A DNA stretch of 64,000 nt, from NCBI RefSeq assembly GCF_020616555.1, contig NZ_CP085173.1:6836001-6900000 (forward strand), given 5' to 3'. Of this stretch, positions 9,053 through 16,176 are shown piece by piece. The stretch's first letter is position 1. Each line of letters begins with the position of its first letter. The translations under genes were made by a program, and so were the position numbers. The DNA is from Streptomyces longhuiensis (GTDB taxonomy: Bacteria > Actinomycetota > Actinomycetes > Streptomycetales > Streptomycetaceae). The notes below the pieces were generated by a model. That model was not told the DNA's origin. It did no database searches and worked only from the letters and a program-made list of their open reading frames with translations.

Positions 9053-9247
9053 ATGCGGTTGACGGTCTTCTGGCAGCGGATGGCGGATCACTTCGGTCCT
9101 GGCTACGCCGACACATTCGCGCGTGATCATGTGATGACGGAACTCGGTGGGCGCACCGTGCACGAGGCGCTCGACGCCGGCTGGGAGGCGAAGGACGTGT
9201 GGCGTGCCGTGTGCGGCACGATGAATGTTCCGTCGGAGAACCGCTGA
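9053..9247 (+). CDS. DUF3046 small protein
   Basis: This protein of 64 residues begins MRLTVFWQRMADHFGPGYAD. The pattern W-x-R-M-x-x-HFG, then SRDHVM-like ARDHVMTELGGRT and WRAVC matches the DUF3046 family found next to recA in actinobacteria. The function is not established. It is divergent from the toroid-fold gene. Confidence 0.85.
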   Translation: MRLTVFWQRMADHFGPGYADTFARDHVMTELGGRTVHEALDAGWEAKDVWRAVCGTMNVPSENR

Positions 9248-9288
9248 CCTGCTCGAACGAGCGGGGGCGGTGACCGGCTGTCGGTGGC

Positions 9289-10593
9289 GTGGGCGAGACT
9301 GGCTCCGTGGCAGCCACAGACGAGACCTTGCAGGCGGCATCCGACGCCTCTCCGCCCGGCCGGACGCCCCCTGGGGGAGGCGCCGCGCGTGCGCGTGCGC
9401 GGATGCCGGGCTGGCTGCCGCGCGCCATGGTGCTCGCCCTGGCCCTCATCGCCTGTTTCCAGCTGGGCAGTTGGGCGTTCCACCAACTCACCGGGCTGTT
9501 GATCAACGTATTGATCGCGTTCTTCCTGGCGCTCGCCGTGGAGCCTGCCGTCAGCTGGATGGCCGGGCGCGGCCTACGCCGGGGGATGGCCACCGGGGTC
9601 GTCTTCCTGGGCGTCACGATCGCCGGCGCGGGTTTCGTGGTCCTGCTCGGCTCGATGCTCGCGGGCCAGATCGTCAGCATGGTCGAGGACTTTCCCGAGT
9701 ACCTCGACTCGGTGATCAACTGGATCAACCAGACGTTCCACACGGACCTGAACAGGGTCGCCGTCCAGGACAGCCTGCTCCACTCCGACTGGCTCCAGAA
9801 GTACGTGCAGAACAGCGCGAGCGGCGTCCTCGACGTGTCGGGGCAGGTCCTAGGAGGCCTGTTCCGGCTGCTGACGATACTGCTGTTCTCGTTCTACTTC
9901 GCCGCCGACGGCCCCCGGCTCCGGCGCGCGCTGTGCTCGGTGCTGCCGCCCGCCAAGCAGGCGGAGGTGCTGCGCGCCTGGGAGATCGCGGTCGACAAGA
10001 CCGGCGGCTACCTCTACTCGCGCGGCCTGATGGCACTGATCTCCGGGATCGCGCACTACATCCTGCTCGAGGCCCTGGGCGTGCCCTACGCGCCCGTGCT
10101 CGCCGTCTGGGTCGGCCTGGTGTCCCAGTTCATCCCGACCATCGGCACGTATCTGGCGGGCGCCCTGCCGATGCTGATCGCCTTCACGGTCGACCCCTGG
10201 TACGCGCTGTGGGTGCTGATCTTCGTGGTCGTCTACCAGCAGTTCGAGAACTATGTGCTCCAGCCCAAGCTGACGGCGAAGACCGTGGACATCCACCCGG
10301 CGGTCGCCTTCGGCTCCGTCATCGCGGGCACGGCGCTCCTCGGCGCGGTCGGCGCGCTGATCGCCATCCCCGCGGTGGCGACGTTGCAAGCCTTCCTCGG
10401 GGCGTACGTGAAGCGCTACGCCGTCACGGACGACCCCCGGGTGCACGGCCACCGCACCAGATCCGGCGCGTCCCTCTTCGCGCGCATGCGGGACGTCCTG
10501 CGCAAGCCGGACGATCCGCGGGCCGAAGTGAGGCCGAGGCCGGAAGCAGACGGGGACGGGGACGGGGACGATACGCGGGACGACTCCCGGTAG
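9289..10593 (+). CDS. AI-2E family transporter
   Basis: This membrane protein of 434 residues has about eight helices in the AI-2E exporter-like pattern: an N-terminal pair (VLALALIACFQLG), a long amphipathic middle, and the conserved VSQFIPTIGTYLAGALPMLI and QQFENYVLQPKL stretches. The family includes TqsA and the Na+/H+ antiporter-like proteins, so the substrate cannot be inferred. The start is uncertain: GTG at 9289 or GTG at 9307, neither with a clear ribosome site. The C-terminus is charged with a Gly-Asp run. It converges with the next gene. Confidence 0.85.
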   Translation: MGETGSVAATDETLQAASDASPPGRTPPGGGAARARARMPGWLPRAMVLALALIACFQLGSWAFHQLTGLLINVLIAFFLALAVEPAVSWMAGRGLRRGMATGVVFLGVTIAGAGFVVLLGSMLAGQIVSMVEDFPEYLDSVINWINQTFHTDLNRVAVQDSLLHSDWLQKYVQNSASGVLDVSGQVLGGLFRLLTILLFSFYFAADGPRLRRALCSVLPPAKQAEVLRAWEIAVDKTGGYLYSRGLMALISGIAHYILLEALGVPYAPVLAVWVGLVSQFIPTIGTYLAGALPMLIAFTVDPWYALWVLIFVVVYQQFENYVLQPKLTAKTVDIHPAVAFGSVIAGTALLGAVGALIAIPAVATLQAFLGAYVKRYAVTDDPRVHGHRTRSGASLFARMRDVLRKPDDPRAEVRPRPEADGDGDGDDTRDDSR

Positions 10594-10614
10594 ACGGCTA
10601 CCGACAGAGCGCGC

Positions 10615-11433
10615 TCAGTAGGTGATCGCCGCCCAGATTCCGGCGGCGGCGACGGCGGCCGCGTAGCAGGCGACCGCACCGCGCATCACGCCGTTCCTGG
10701 TCCTCTCGCTCCATGCCGTACGGGACATCAGCCAGGCCAGCGCGGGCAGGACGAGCACGGCGTGCAGGCTGACGCCGTGCAGCGGCTTGAGGGGCGCGGT
10801 CGAGTGGTAGGCCGCCTCCTGGTGGCCGGTCTTGGTGAGGATCACCCCGCGCGCGATCATCGCGGCGCCGGACGCCAGCGCGACGAGCAGAATCGCGCAC
10901 CCGGACCGCAGCGCGAGCGGCATCCCCGTGGGCCCCGACGGCCGGCGCCGGAACGAGGCGACCGCGAACACCGAGAGCAGCACGACCAGGATCCCGCCGC
11001 CCACCGCGAGGGACATGGACACGGCCGTGTCGAAGCCGGTCTCCATGTTGAGATGCGACGGCACCCGCCGCCATGCCTGGAGGGTGATCCCGCCGACCTC
11101 CAGGACACAGTCGGCGGCGAACACGACGAGCAGGACGTTCCTGGTGCGGGCGCCGATCCGCAGATACGACGTCACCCAGGTGAGCGCGATCAGCGTCAGG
11201 CCGAAGGAGACGCCGAACGTGACCGGCTTGCGCCACGAGACAGGTCCGTCCCACGGTCCTCCGTCGACCGCGAAGACCAACAGGTGGGCGAGGCCGGAAA
11301 GGGTCAGGACCGCGCCGGTGGCGTAGCAGAGGCGCTCGGAGGGGCGGGCGGCGCGCCACAGGTCGCGTACCGCGCCGGTCAGGGCGGGGCGCGCCGGGCC
11401 CGGCAGGGGAGCGGCTGTGGTGGGTGAGGACAT
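10615..11433 (-). CDS. seven-to-eight-helix membrane protein of unknown function
   Basis: This integral membrane protein of 272 residues starts MSSPTTAAPLPGP. It has hydrophobic segments beginning LTLSGLAHLLVFAV and WRKPVTFGVSFGLTLIALTW, and then five or six more. It has no recognised catalytic motif. Its ATG overlaps the stop of the upstream membrane protein as TGATG, so the two are translationally coupled and probably work together. Confidence 0.75.
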   Translation of the reverse strand: MSSPTTAAPLPGPARPALTGAVRDLWRAARPSERLCYATGAVLTLSGLAHLLVFAVDGGPWDGPVSWRKPVTFGVSFGLTLIALTWVTSYLRIGARTRNVLLVVFAADCVLEVGGITLQAWRRVPSHLNMETGFDTAVSMSLAVGGGILVVLLSVFAVASFRRRPSGPTGMPLALRSGCAILLVALASGAAMIARGVILTKTGHQEAAYHSTAPLKPLHGVSLHAVLVLPALAWLMSRTAWSERTRNGVMRGAVACYAAAVAAAGIWAAITY

Positions 11434-11870
11434 CAGACGCGCACCTCCTTGGGGCGGCTGAACCGGAGCACGGACACGGCACCGGCCACGACCGTGCCGG
11501 CAAGCGCGAGGAGCTCGGCCGCAGCGGAGGCGACGAGGAGCGAGTCGCCCGATGAGAGGTGGTCGCCGGTGTTGGGGGTGACGACGGCGCCGACGCCGAT
11601 GAACGCGCCGACGGCCAGGACGAGCCCGGCGGTCCAGCGGTTCGGCCGCCAGGCCAACAGCGCGGCGGCCACCACCGGGATGACGATGCCGGGCGGCACG
11701 GCGGGGTAGTCGGCGCCGGCCGCGATCTGGCCGACGATCGACAGCGCGAGCAGCGCCAGGGAGGCGAGCGTGACGACGACGCCGGGGCGCCGGACCGGGC
11801 GGCGGTCCCGCGGGTGCTCCGGGAACTGGTCCGGAGGGATCCCCGGGCGGTGGTTCTGCGCGTTCTCCAT
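11433..11870 (-). CDS. small membrane protein of unknown function
   Basis: This protein of 145 residues has a hydrophilic Pro/Arg-rich N-terminus (about 28 residues) and then four hydrophobic segments (LASLALLALSIVGQIAAG and others). It is the first gene of a two-gene unit with the larger membrane protein. No family is recognised. Confidence 0.7.
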   Translation of the reverse strand: MENAQNHRPGIPPDQFPEHPRDRRPVRRPGVVVTLASLALLALSIVGQIAAGADYPAVPPGIVIPVVAAALLAWRPNRWTAGLVLAVGAFIGVGAVVTPNTGDHLSSGDSLLVASAAAELLALAGTVVAGAVSVLRFSRPKEVRV

Positions 11871-12011
11871 GGCACAAGCCTCGCGATCGGGGGCCGCGCC
11901 GTCGTCCCCCGGCCGAAGGCACCGCTCGTACGCCGGGGGGAGTAGCCACTGGGTGGCAGCCAGATATCCGTGGGGCTTCCGGTGATGGGCCGGGCTTCGG
12001 AGGGCTGCCGT

Positions 12012-12110
12012 GCCGGGCTCAGGAAGACTGCTGGGGTGTGGGCCGGTCTCAAGAAGACTGCGAGGTGTGGGCCGGGCTCAAGAAGGCGGGCGGGTGGAGG
12101 TCGGGCTCTC
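12012..12110. repeat. 29-30-bp tandem repeat, about 3.3 copies
   Basis: Units start at 12012, 12042, 12071 and (partial) 12100. Each begins GCCGGGCTCA or a close variant, followed by AGAAG and a GTGTGG-like end. The array abuts the 3' end of the broken lipoprotein gene. Confidence 0.7.
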
Positions 12111-12517
12111 AGGGCGAGCCGTAGGTCACCACCACGTGGTGGAAGAAGTTCTCCGCGCCGGCACCGCCCGCGGCGTCGTGTTCCTGCCACGCCTTTCCGT
12201 CGTGGTGGAGGAAGAAGGTCGAGCACCCGCCTGCCTTCTCGGTGGCGGTGCTCACCTGGCTCTGTCACGACCGATCGCCCAGCCGTCGGTGGCGGAGGCG
12301 GCGGCGACGTCCATGAACTCGGCGTCGCCGGACTCGCTGACGTACGCGCTGCGCCGGCTCTCCCCCTCCGGCAGGACGGCGGAGGCGAGGTCTGGGTGGG
12401 CGAGGCGGGCCTGGACGATGCCTTCCCGGAGTCGCTCGTATCCCGCCCGCACCCCGTCAGAGAGAGGATGAGGAGGACGGACAGCACGGTGGTCCTGCGG
12501 CGCGGGACCAAGGGCAT
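12109..12517 (-). pseudogene. lipoprotein gene broken by two frameshifts
   Basis: Three consecutive reading frames together spell one plausible secreted protein. Frame 1 from the ATG at 12517, with GGAGG 9 bases upstream, gives a signal peptide with a lipobox (LILSLTGC). Frame 2 continues with AGYERLREGIVQARLAHPDL and on to SATDGWAIGRD. Frame 3 gives TEKAGGCSTFFLHHDGKAW and ends at the stop at 12109-12111. No single frame covers the gene. Either the gene is decayed or the sequence has two indels. The function is unknown. Confidence 0.6.
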
Positions 12518-12615
12518 CTGCGGACCTCCAGGCCTCGGGGAGCCCCGGAGTCGCCTCGGGGAGCGCCGGAGTCCACGAGCCCCGCATCGCAGGGCGCGTG
12601 GTGCGCGTGGTGCGC

Positions 12616-12648
12616 TTGACACCAAAATCGAACATCCATTCTTATGGA
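12616..12648 (+). promoter_or_regulatory. recA promoter with LexA/SOS-like box
   Basis: A -35-like TTGACA at 12616-12621 is followed 17 bp later by an AT-richer stretch TTCTTATGG. Between them lies TCGAACATCCATTCT, which fits the actinobacterial SOS box GAAC-N4-GTTC except for one base. It is 170 bp upstream of recA, the expected place for LexA control. Confidence 0.6.
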
Positions 12649-12814
12649 GTGTCCGGCGGCTCTCTCCCCAGTGTTTTCGGGGATTTCGGTGAGAGTGGCA
12701 GGGCTGTGAGCCTCGAGTTATCCACAGGCGGACGGGCGTCGAGGCCGATTGTCAGTGGCAGGCGTTAGCGTCTTTGACGTGAAGCGATCGACTCAAGCAA
12801 ATCGGGTGGAACCC

Positions 12815-13939
12815 ATGGCAGGTACTGACCGCGAGAAGGCGCTCGACGCCGCGCTCGCACAGATTGAACGGCAATTCGGCAAGGGCGCAGTGATGCGCAT
12901 GGGCGAGCGGCCGAATGAGCCCATCGAGGTCATCCCCACCGGGTCGACCGCGCTCGACGTGGCCCTCGGCGTCGGCGGCCTGCCGCGCGGCCGCGTGGTG
13001 GAGGTGTACGGGCCGGAGTCCTCCGGTAAGACGACCCTGACGCTGCACGCCGTGGCCAACGCGCAGCGGGCCGGTGGCGCCGTGGCGTTCGTGGACGCCG
13101 AGCACGCCCTCGACCCGGAGTACGCGAAGAAGCTCGGCGTCGACATCGACAACCTCATCCTGTCCCAGCCGGACAACGGTGAGCAGGCGCTCGAGATCGT
13201 CGACATGCTGGTCCGCTCCGGCGCGCTCGACCTGATCGTCATCGACTCCGTCGCCGCCCTGGTGCCGCGCGCGGAGATCGAGGGCGAGATGGGCGACTCG
13301 CACGTGGGTCTGCAGGCCCGCCTGATGAGCCAGGCGCTCCGGAAGATCACCAGTGCGCTCAACCAGTCGAAGACCACCGCGATCTTCATCAACCAGCTGC
13401 GCGAGAAGATCGGCGTCATGTTCGGCTCTCCGGAGACGACGACCGGTGGCCGTGCGCTGAAGTTCTACGCCTCGGTGCGACTCGACATCCGCCGCATCGA
13501 GACGCTGAAGGACGGCACCGACGCGGTCGGTAACCGCACCCGCGTCAAGGTCGTCAAGAACAAGGTCGCGCCGCCCTTCAAGCAGGCCGAGTTCGACATC
13601 CTCTACGGCCAGGGCATCAGCCGCGAGGGCGGCCTGATCGACATGGGCGTGGAGAACGGCTTCGTGCGCAAGGCCGGCGCCTGGTACACGTACGAGGGCG
13701 ACCAGCTCGGTCAGGGCAAGGAGAACGCGCGCAACTTCCTGAAGGACAACCCCGACCTGGCCAACGAGATCGAGAAGAAGATCAAGGAGAAGCTGGGCGT
13801 CGGTGTGAAGCCGGAGGCGCCCACAGCCGAGCCCGGTACCGACGCGGCGGGTGCCGCCCCCGCCGAGGACGCGGCCAAGACGGTTCCCGCGCCCGCGAGC
13901 AAGGCCACCAAGTCCAAGGCCGCGGCGGCCAAGAGCTAG
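12815..13939 (+). CDS. recA: recombinase RecA
   Basis: RecA drives homologous strand exchange and triggers LexA self-cleavage. The protein of 374 residues has Walker A GPESSGKT at 66-73, Walker [11 protein letters not shown] near 140, the conserved [19 protein letters not shown] loop, and the Ala/Lys-rich C-terminal tail typical of Streptomyces RecA. The ATG at 12815 ([14 protein letters not shown]) is the conserved start, with GGTGGA upstream. An in-frame extension upstream to 12749 is not conserved. recX follows after 3 bases. Confidence 0.98.
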   Translation: MAGTDREKALDAALAQIERQFGKGAVMRMGERPNEPIEVIPTGSTALDVALGVGGLPRGRVVEVYGPESSGKTTLTLHAVANAQRAGGAVAFVDAEHALDPEYAKKLGVDIDNLILSQPDNGEQALEIVDMLVRSGALDLIVIDSVAALVPRAEIEGEMGDSHVGLQARLMSQALRKITSALNQSKTTAIFINQLREKIGVMFGSPETTTGGRALKFYASVRLDIRRIETLKDGTDAVGNRTRVKVVKNKVAPPFKQAEFDILYGQGISREGGLIDMGVENGFVRKAGAWYTYEGDQLGQGKENARNFLKDNPDLANEIEKKIKEKLGVGVKPEAPTAEPGTDAAGAAPAEDAAKTVPAPASKATKSKAAAAKS

Positions 13940-13942
13940 TCC

Positions 13943-14707
13943 GTGACGCGACGAACCGACTGGGCCGATCACGCCTACCCCGCCTCCCCGACGGACCTGG
14001 GCGACGGGGGCCCGGGTGACCCGGACGGGCACGGGGCGCCGCGTGACGGCGACGGACCGAGCGACGGGGCACGGGGCGGTGGCGGTACCCGTGGCGGCGG
14101 GCGCAGCCGTGGCCGTCGGCGGCGCGGCGGCTTCGGCGAAGCGGCCGGAGGGGAACAGGACAGCGGCTCCCCGTCCTCGTCGAGGGCCGAGAAGGGGGAG
14201 CCGCCCGCGGACCCGGCGGAGCGGGCGCGAGGCATCTGCCTGCGCCTGCTCACCGGACAACCGCGCACGCGCAAGCAGCTCGCCGACGCGCTGGCGAAGC
14301 GGGACATCCCCGATGAGGTGGCGGAGGAAGTGCTGTCCCGCTTCGAGGAGGTCGGCCTGATCAACGACGGCGCCTTCGCGGACGCCTGGGTGGAGTCGCG
14401 CCATCACGGCCGGGGGCTGGCCCGGCGGGCACTCGCCCGGGAGCTGCGGACCAAGGGGGTGGACTCGGCGGTGATCGACGAAGCCGTCGGGCAGCTCGAC
14501 TCCGAGCAGGAGGAGGAGACCGCCCGCGAGCTCGTGGCCCGCAAGCTCCGCTCCACACGCGGCCTCGACCGCGACAAGCGCCTGCGCCGCCTCGCGGGCA
14601 TGCTCGCCCGCAAGGGATACCCGGAGGGCATGGCGCTCAGGGTGGTCCGCCAGGCCCTGGAGGAAGAGGGCGAGGAGACCGAGGACCTCGGGCTGGGGGA
14701 CTTCTGA
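13943..14707 (+). CDS. recX: RecX, RecA regulator
   Basis: This protein of 254 residues inhibits and tunes RecA filaments. The conserved RecX core starts near residue 90 (ARGICLRLLTGQPRTRKQLA) with helices such as FADAWVESRHHGRGLARRAL. It is preceded by a long Gly/Arg/Ser-rich, probably disordered N-terminus of about 85 residues, as usual in Streptomyces. The gene starts with GTG 3 bases after recA, so co-transcription is expected. Its last codons and stop lie inside the first unit of the repeat array that follows. Confidence 0.95.
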   Translation: MTRRTDWADHAYPASPTDLGDGGPGDPDGHGAPRDGDGPSDGARGGGGTRGGGRSRGRRRRGGFGEAAGGEQDSGSPSSSRAEKGEPPADPAERARGICLRLLTGQPRTRKQLADALAKRDIPDEVAEEVLSRFEEVGLINDGAFADAWVESRHHGRGLARRALARELRTKGVDSAVIDEAVGQLDSEQEEETARELVARKLRSTRGLDRDKRLRRLAGMLARKGYPEGMALRVVRQALEEEGEETEDLGLGDF

Positions 14708-14925
14708 GCTCCGCCGAGTCGGGGGATTTCTGAGCCCCTGGGTGGGGGGATTTCTGAGCTTCCCCTGGTGAGGGCTTTCGAACTCGGCCGGGTGAGGTTT
14801 TCGGGCCGACGCGGCGAACGTGGCCGTGTCCGCCTGGTGAGGGGCTTTCGAGCTCCGTCGGGTGAGTGGATTTCTGCTTTCCGCCGGGTGAGGGGGCTCC
14901 TGAGATCTGCCGGGTGAGGGAGAGG
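14695..14925. repeat. degenerate tandem array of about nine units downstream of recX
   Basis: Units of roughly 22-45 bp carry the core GGTGAGGGGATTTCTGAGC or variants, anchored at 14695, 14721, 14744, 14767, 14791, 14836, 14861, 14887 and 14912. The first unit contains the recX stop codon (TTC TGA). The space from 14708 to 15045 holds no gene other than this array. Confidence 0.75.
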
Positions 14926-15045
14926 GCGGCGTCGGTACGGGGGTCCGACGCCGAACTCGCCCTCACTCAGGTGGGGTTAACCCCCGGGTCATGACGCCTG
15001 GTCGCCGCAGTGCACAGGGATGTGTGCACAGGCGAGTGTGTACGC

Positions 15046-16176
15046 ATGACACCGGAACCCGGCTCCGCCGCTCCCGCCGGCGGCCAGGAGCTGAGCGATC
15101 TCAGCGCTCTGAAGGCGCTGGCTCAGCCCCGCCGCCAGCAGATCCTCCAGCACCTCGCCCTCCACGGCCCCGCGACCTCCGCGATGCTGGCCCGCGGCCT
15201 CGGGCTCAACACCGGCGCCACCAGCTACCACCTGCGTGAGCTGGCCCGCTACGGATTCACCGAGGAGAGCTCGGCCCAGGGACCGAGCGTGGGCGGGCGT
15301 GAGCGCTGGTGGCGAGCCGTCCCGGGTGACCGCCGCTTTCCGCCCCGCAGCCGCCAGAACCCCGAAACCCGGCTCGTCATGGACGAGTTGAACCACCTCT
15401 CGTACGCCGCCGACCTCGAACTCTTCGAGCGGCTCCAGCGGCAGGGGCAGGACCTGGGAGAGTGGGCCGACGCCTTCCCCTACTCGCGCGGCACGATCCG
15501 GCTCACGCTGCCCGAACTCCGTTCGTTCTTCGAGGAGTTCATCGCTCTTCTCAACCGTTACAAGCGCCCCGACAGCGAGACCCCGGACGGCGCACGCACC
15601 GTCCTGACCCGCCTGCTCGCCTTCCCGGCACCGGCCCACCCCGATGGCACACGCGTCGACGGCACACGCCCTGACGGCGCCCACGTCGATGACACCCGCG
15701 CCGACGACGCCCCGTCACACCAGGCTCCTGCCGACGGCGTCCCGGCGCACCGGGCTCCTGCCGACGGCGTCCCGCTGCACCGGGCTCCCGCCGACGGCGC
15801 CCCGGCGCACCAGGCCCATGCGCACCGGCCTCCCGCCGCCTGCGCCCCGTCGCACCCGGCTCCCGCCGACGGCACCCTGGTGCACCAAGCTCCGCCGCAC
15901 CGGCCTCCTGCCGACGATGCCTCTGCGCACCGGGCTCCCGCCGCCTGCGCCCCGGCGCACCAGGCCCATGCGCACCGGCCTCCCGCCGCCTGCGCCCCGT
16001 CGCACCAGGCTCCCGCCGATGGCGCCCCGGTGCACCAAGCTCCGCCGCACCGGCCTCCCGCCGACGGCGTCCCGCCGCACCAGGCCCATGCGCACCACGC
16101 CCCCGCCGACGGAAATCAGGCCCCTGTCGACGAAATCCCGGCCCTCCACACCACCACAGAGACGGACACGCCATGA
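15046..16176 (+). CDS. ArsR-like HTH regulator with long His-rich repeat tail
   Basis: Residues about 20-120 form a winged helix (LKALAQPRRQQILQHLALHG then GATSYHLRELARYGF), and about 120-180 a helical ligand/dimer region. From about residue 190 to 365 the chain is low-complexity. It alternates 10-residue units like APADGVPAHR with 15-residue units like AHAHRPPAACAPSHQ, carrying roughly 35 His and several Cys. Start ATG 15046 is chosen (MTPEPGSAAP); an upstream GTG at 15010 has no ribosome site. The stop overlaps the permease ATG. It likely regulates that permease. The tail might bind metal, but that is inference. Confidence 0.75.
   Translation: MTPEPGSAAPAGGQELSDLSALKALAQPRRQQILQHLALHGPATSAMLARGLGLNTGATSYHLRELARYGFTEESSAQGPSVGGRERWWRAVPGDRRFPPRSRQNPETRLVMDELNHLSYAADLELFERLQRQGQDLGEWADAFPYSRGTIRLTLPELRSFFEEFIALLNRYKRPDSETPDGARTVLTRLLAFPAPAHPDGTRVDGTRPDGAHVDDTRADDAPSHQAPADGVPAHRAPADGVPLHRAPADGAPAHQAHAHRPPAACAPSHPAPADGTLVHQAPPHRPPADDASAHRAPAACAPAHQAHAHRPPAACAPSHQAPADGAPVHQAPPHRPPADGVPPHQAHAHHAPADGNQAPVDEIPALHTTTETDTP
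15718..16112 (+). repeat. in-frame coding repeats (30-bp and 45-bp units) of the His-rich tail
   Basis: Direct repeats alternate a 30-bp word (GCTCCTGCCGACGGCGTCCC and variants) with a 45-bp word around GCGCACCAGGCCCATGCG. All lengths are multiples of three, so the frame is kept. The alternation gives a higher-order unit of about 75 bp. Confidence 0.75.

Noticed and set aside
9289..10593. Quorum-sensing role for the AI-2E transporter
   Set aside because: The family name does not show autoinducer transport, and there is no LuxS or Lsr gene nearby.
10598..12625. A 675-codon open frame on the minus strand
   Set aside because: It is mostly Pro/Arg/Ser-rich shadow translation of two membrane protein genes; only its first part, the lipoprotein signal peptide, looks real and is listed as a pseudogene.
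14695..14925. CRISPR array downstream of recX
   Set aside because: Unit length and spacing vary, units are degenerate with no unique spacers, and no cas gene is present.
15010..15045. Upstream GTG start of the His-rich HTH protein
   Set aside because: No ribosome site precedes it and the extra residues are unlike the family; the direct repeat GTGCACAGG at 15010 and 15024 could instead be an operator.
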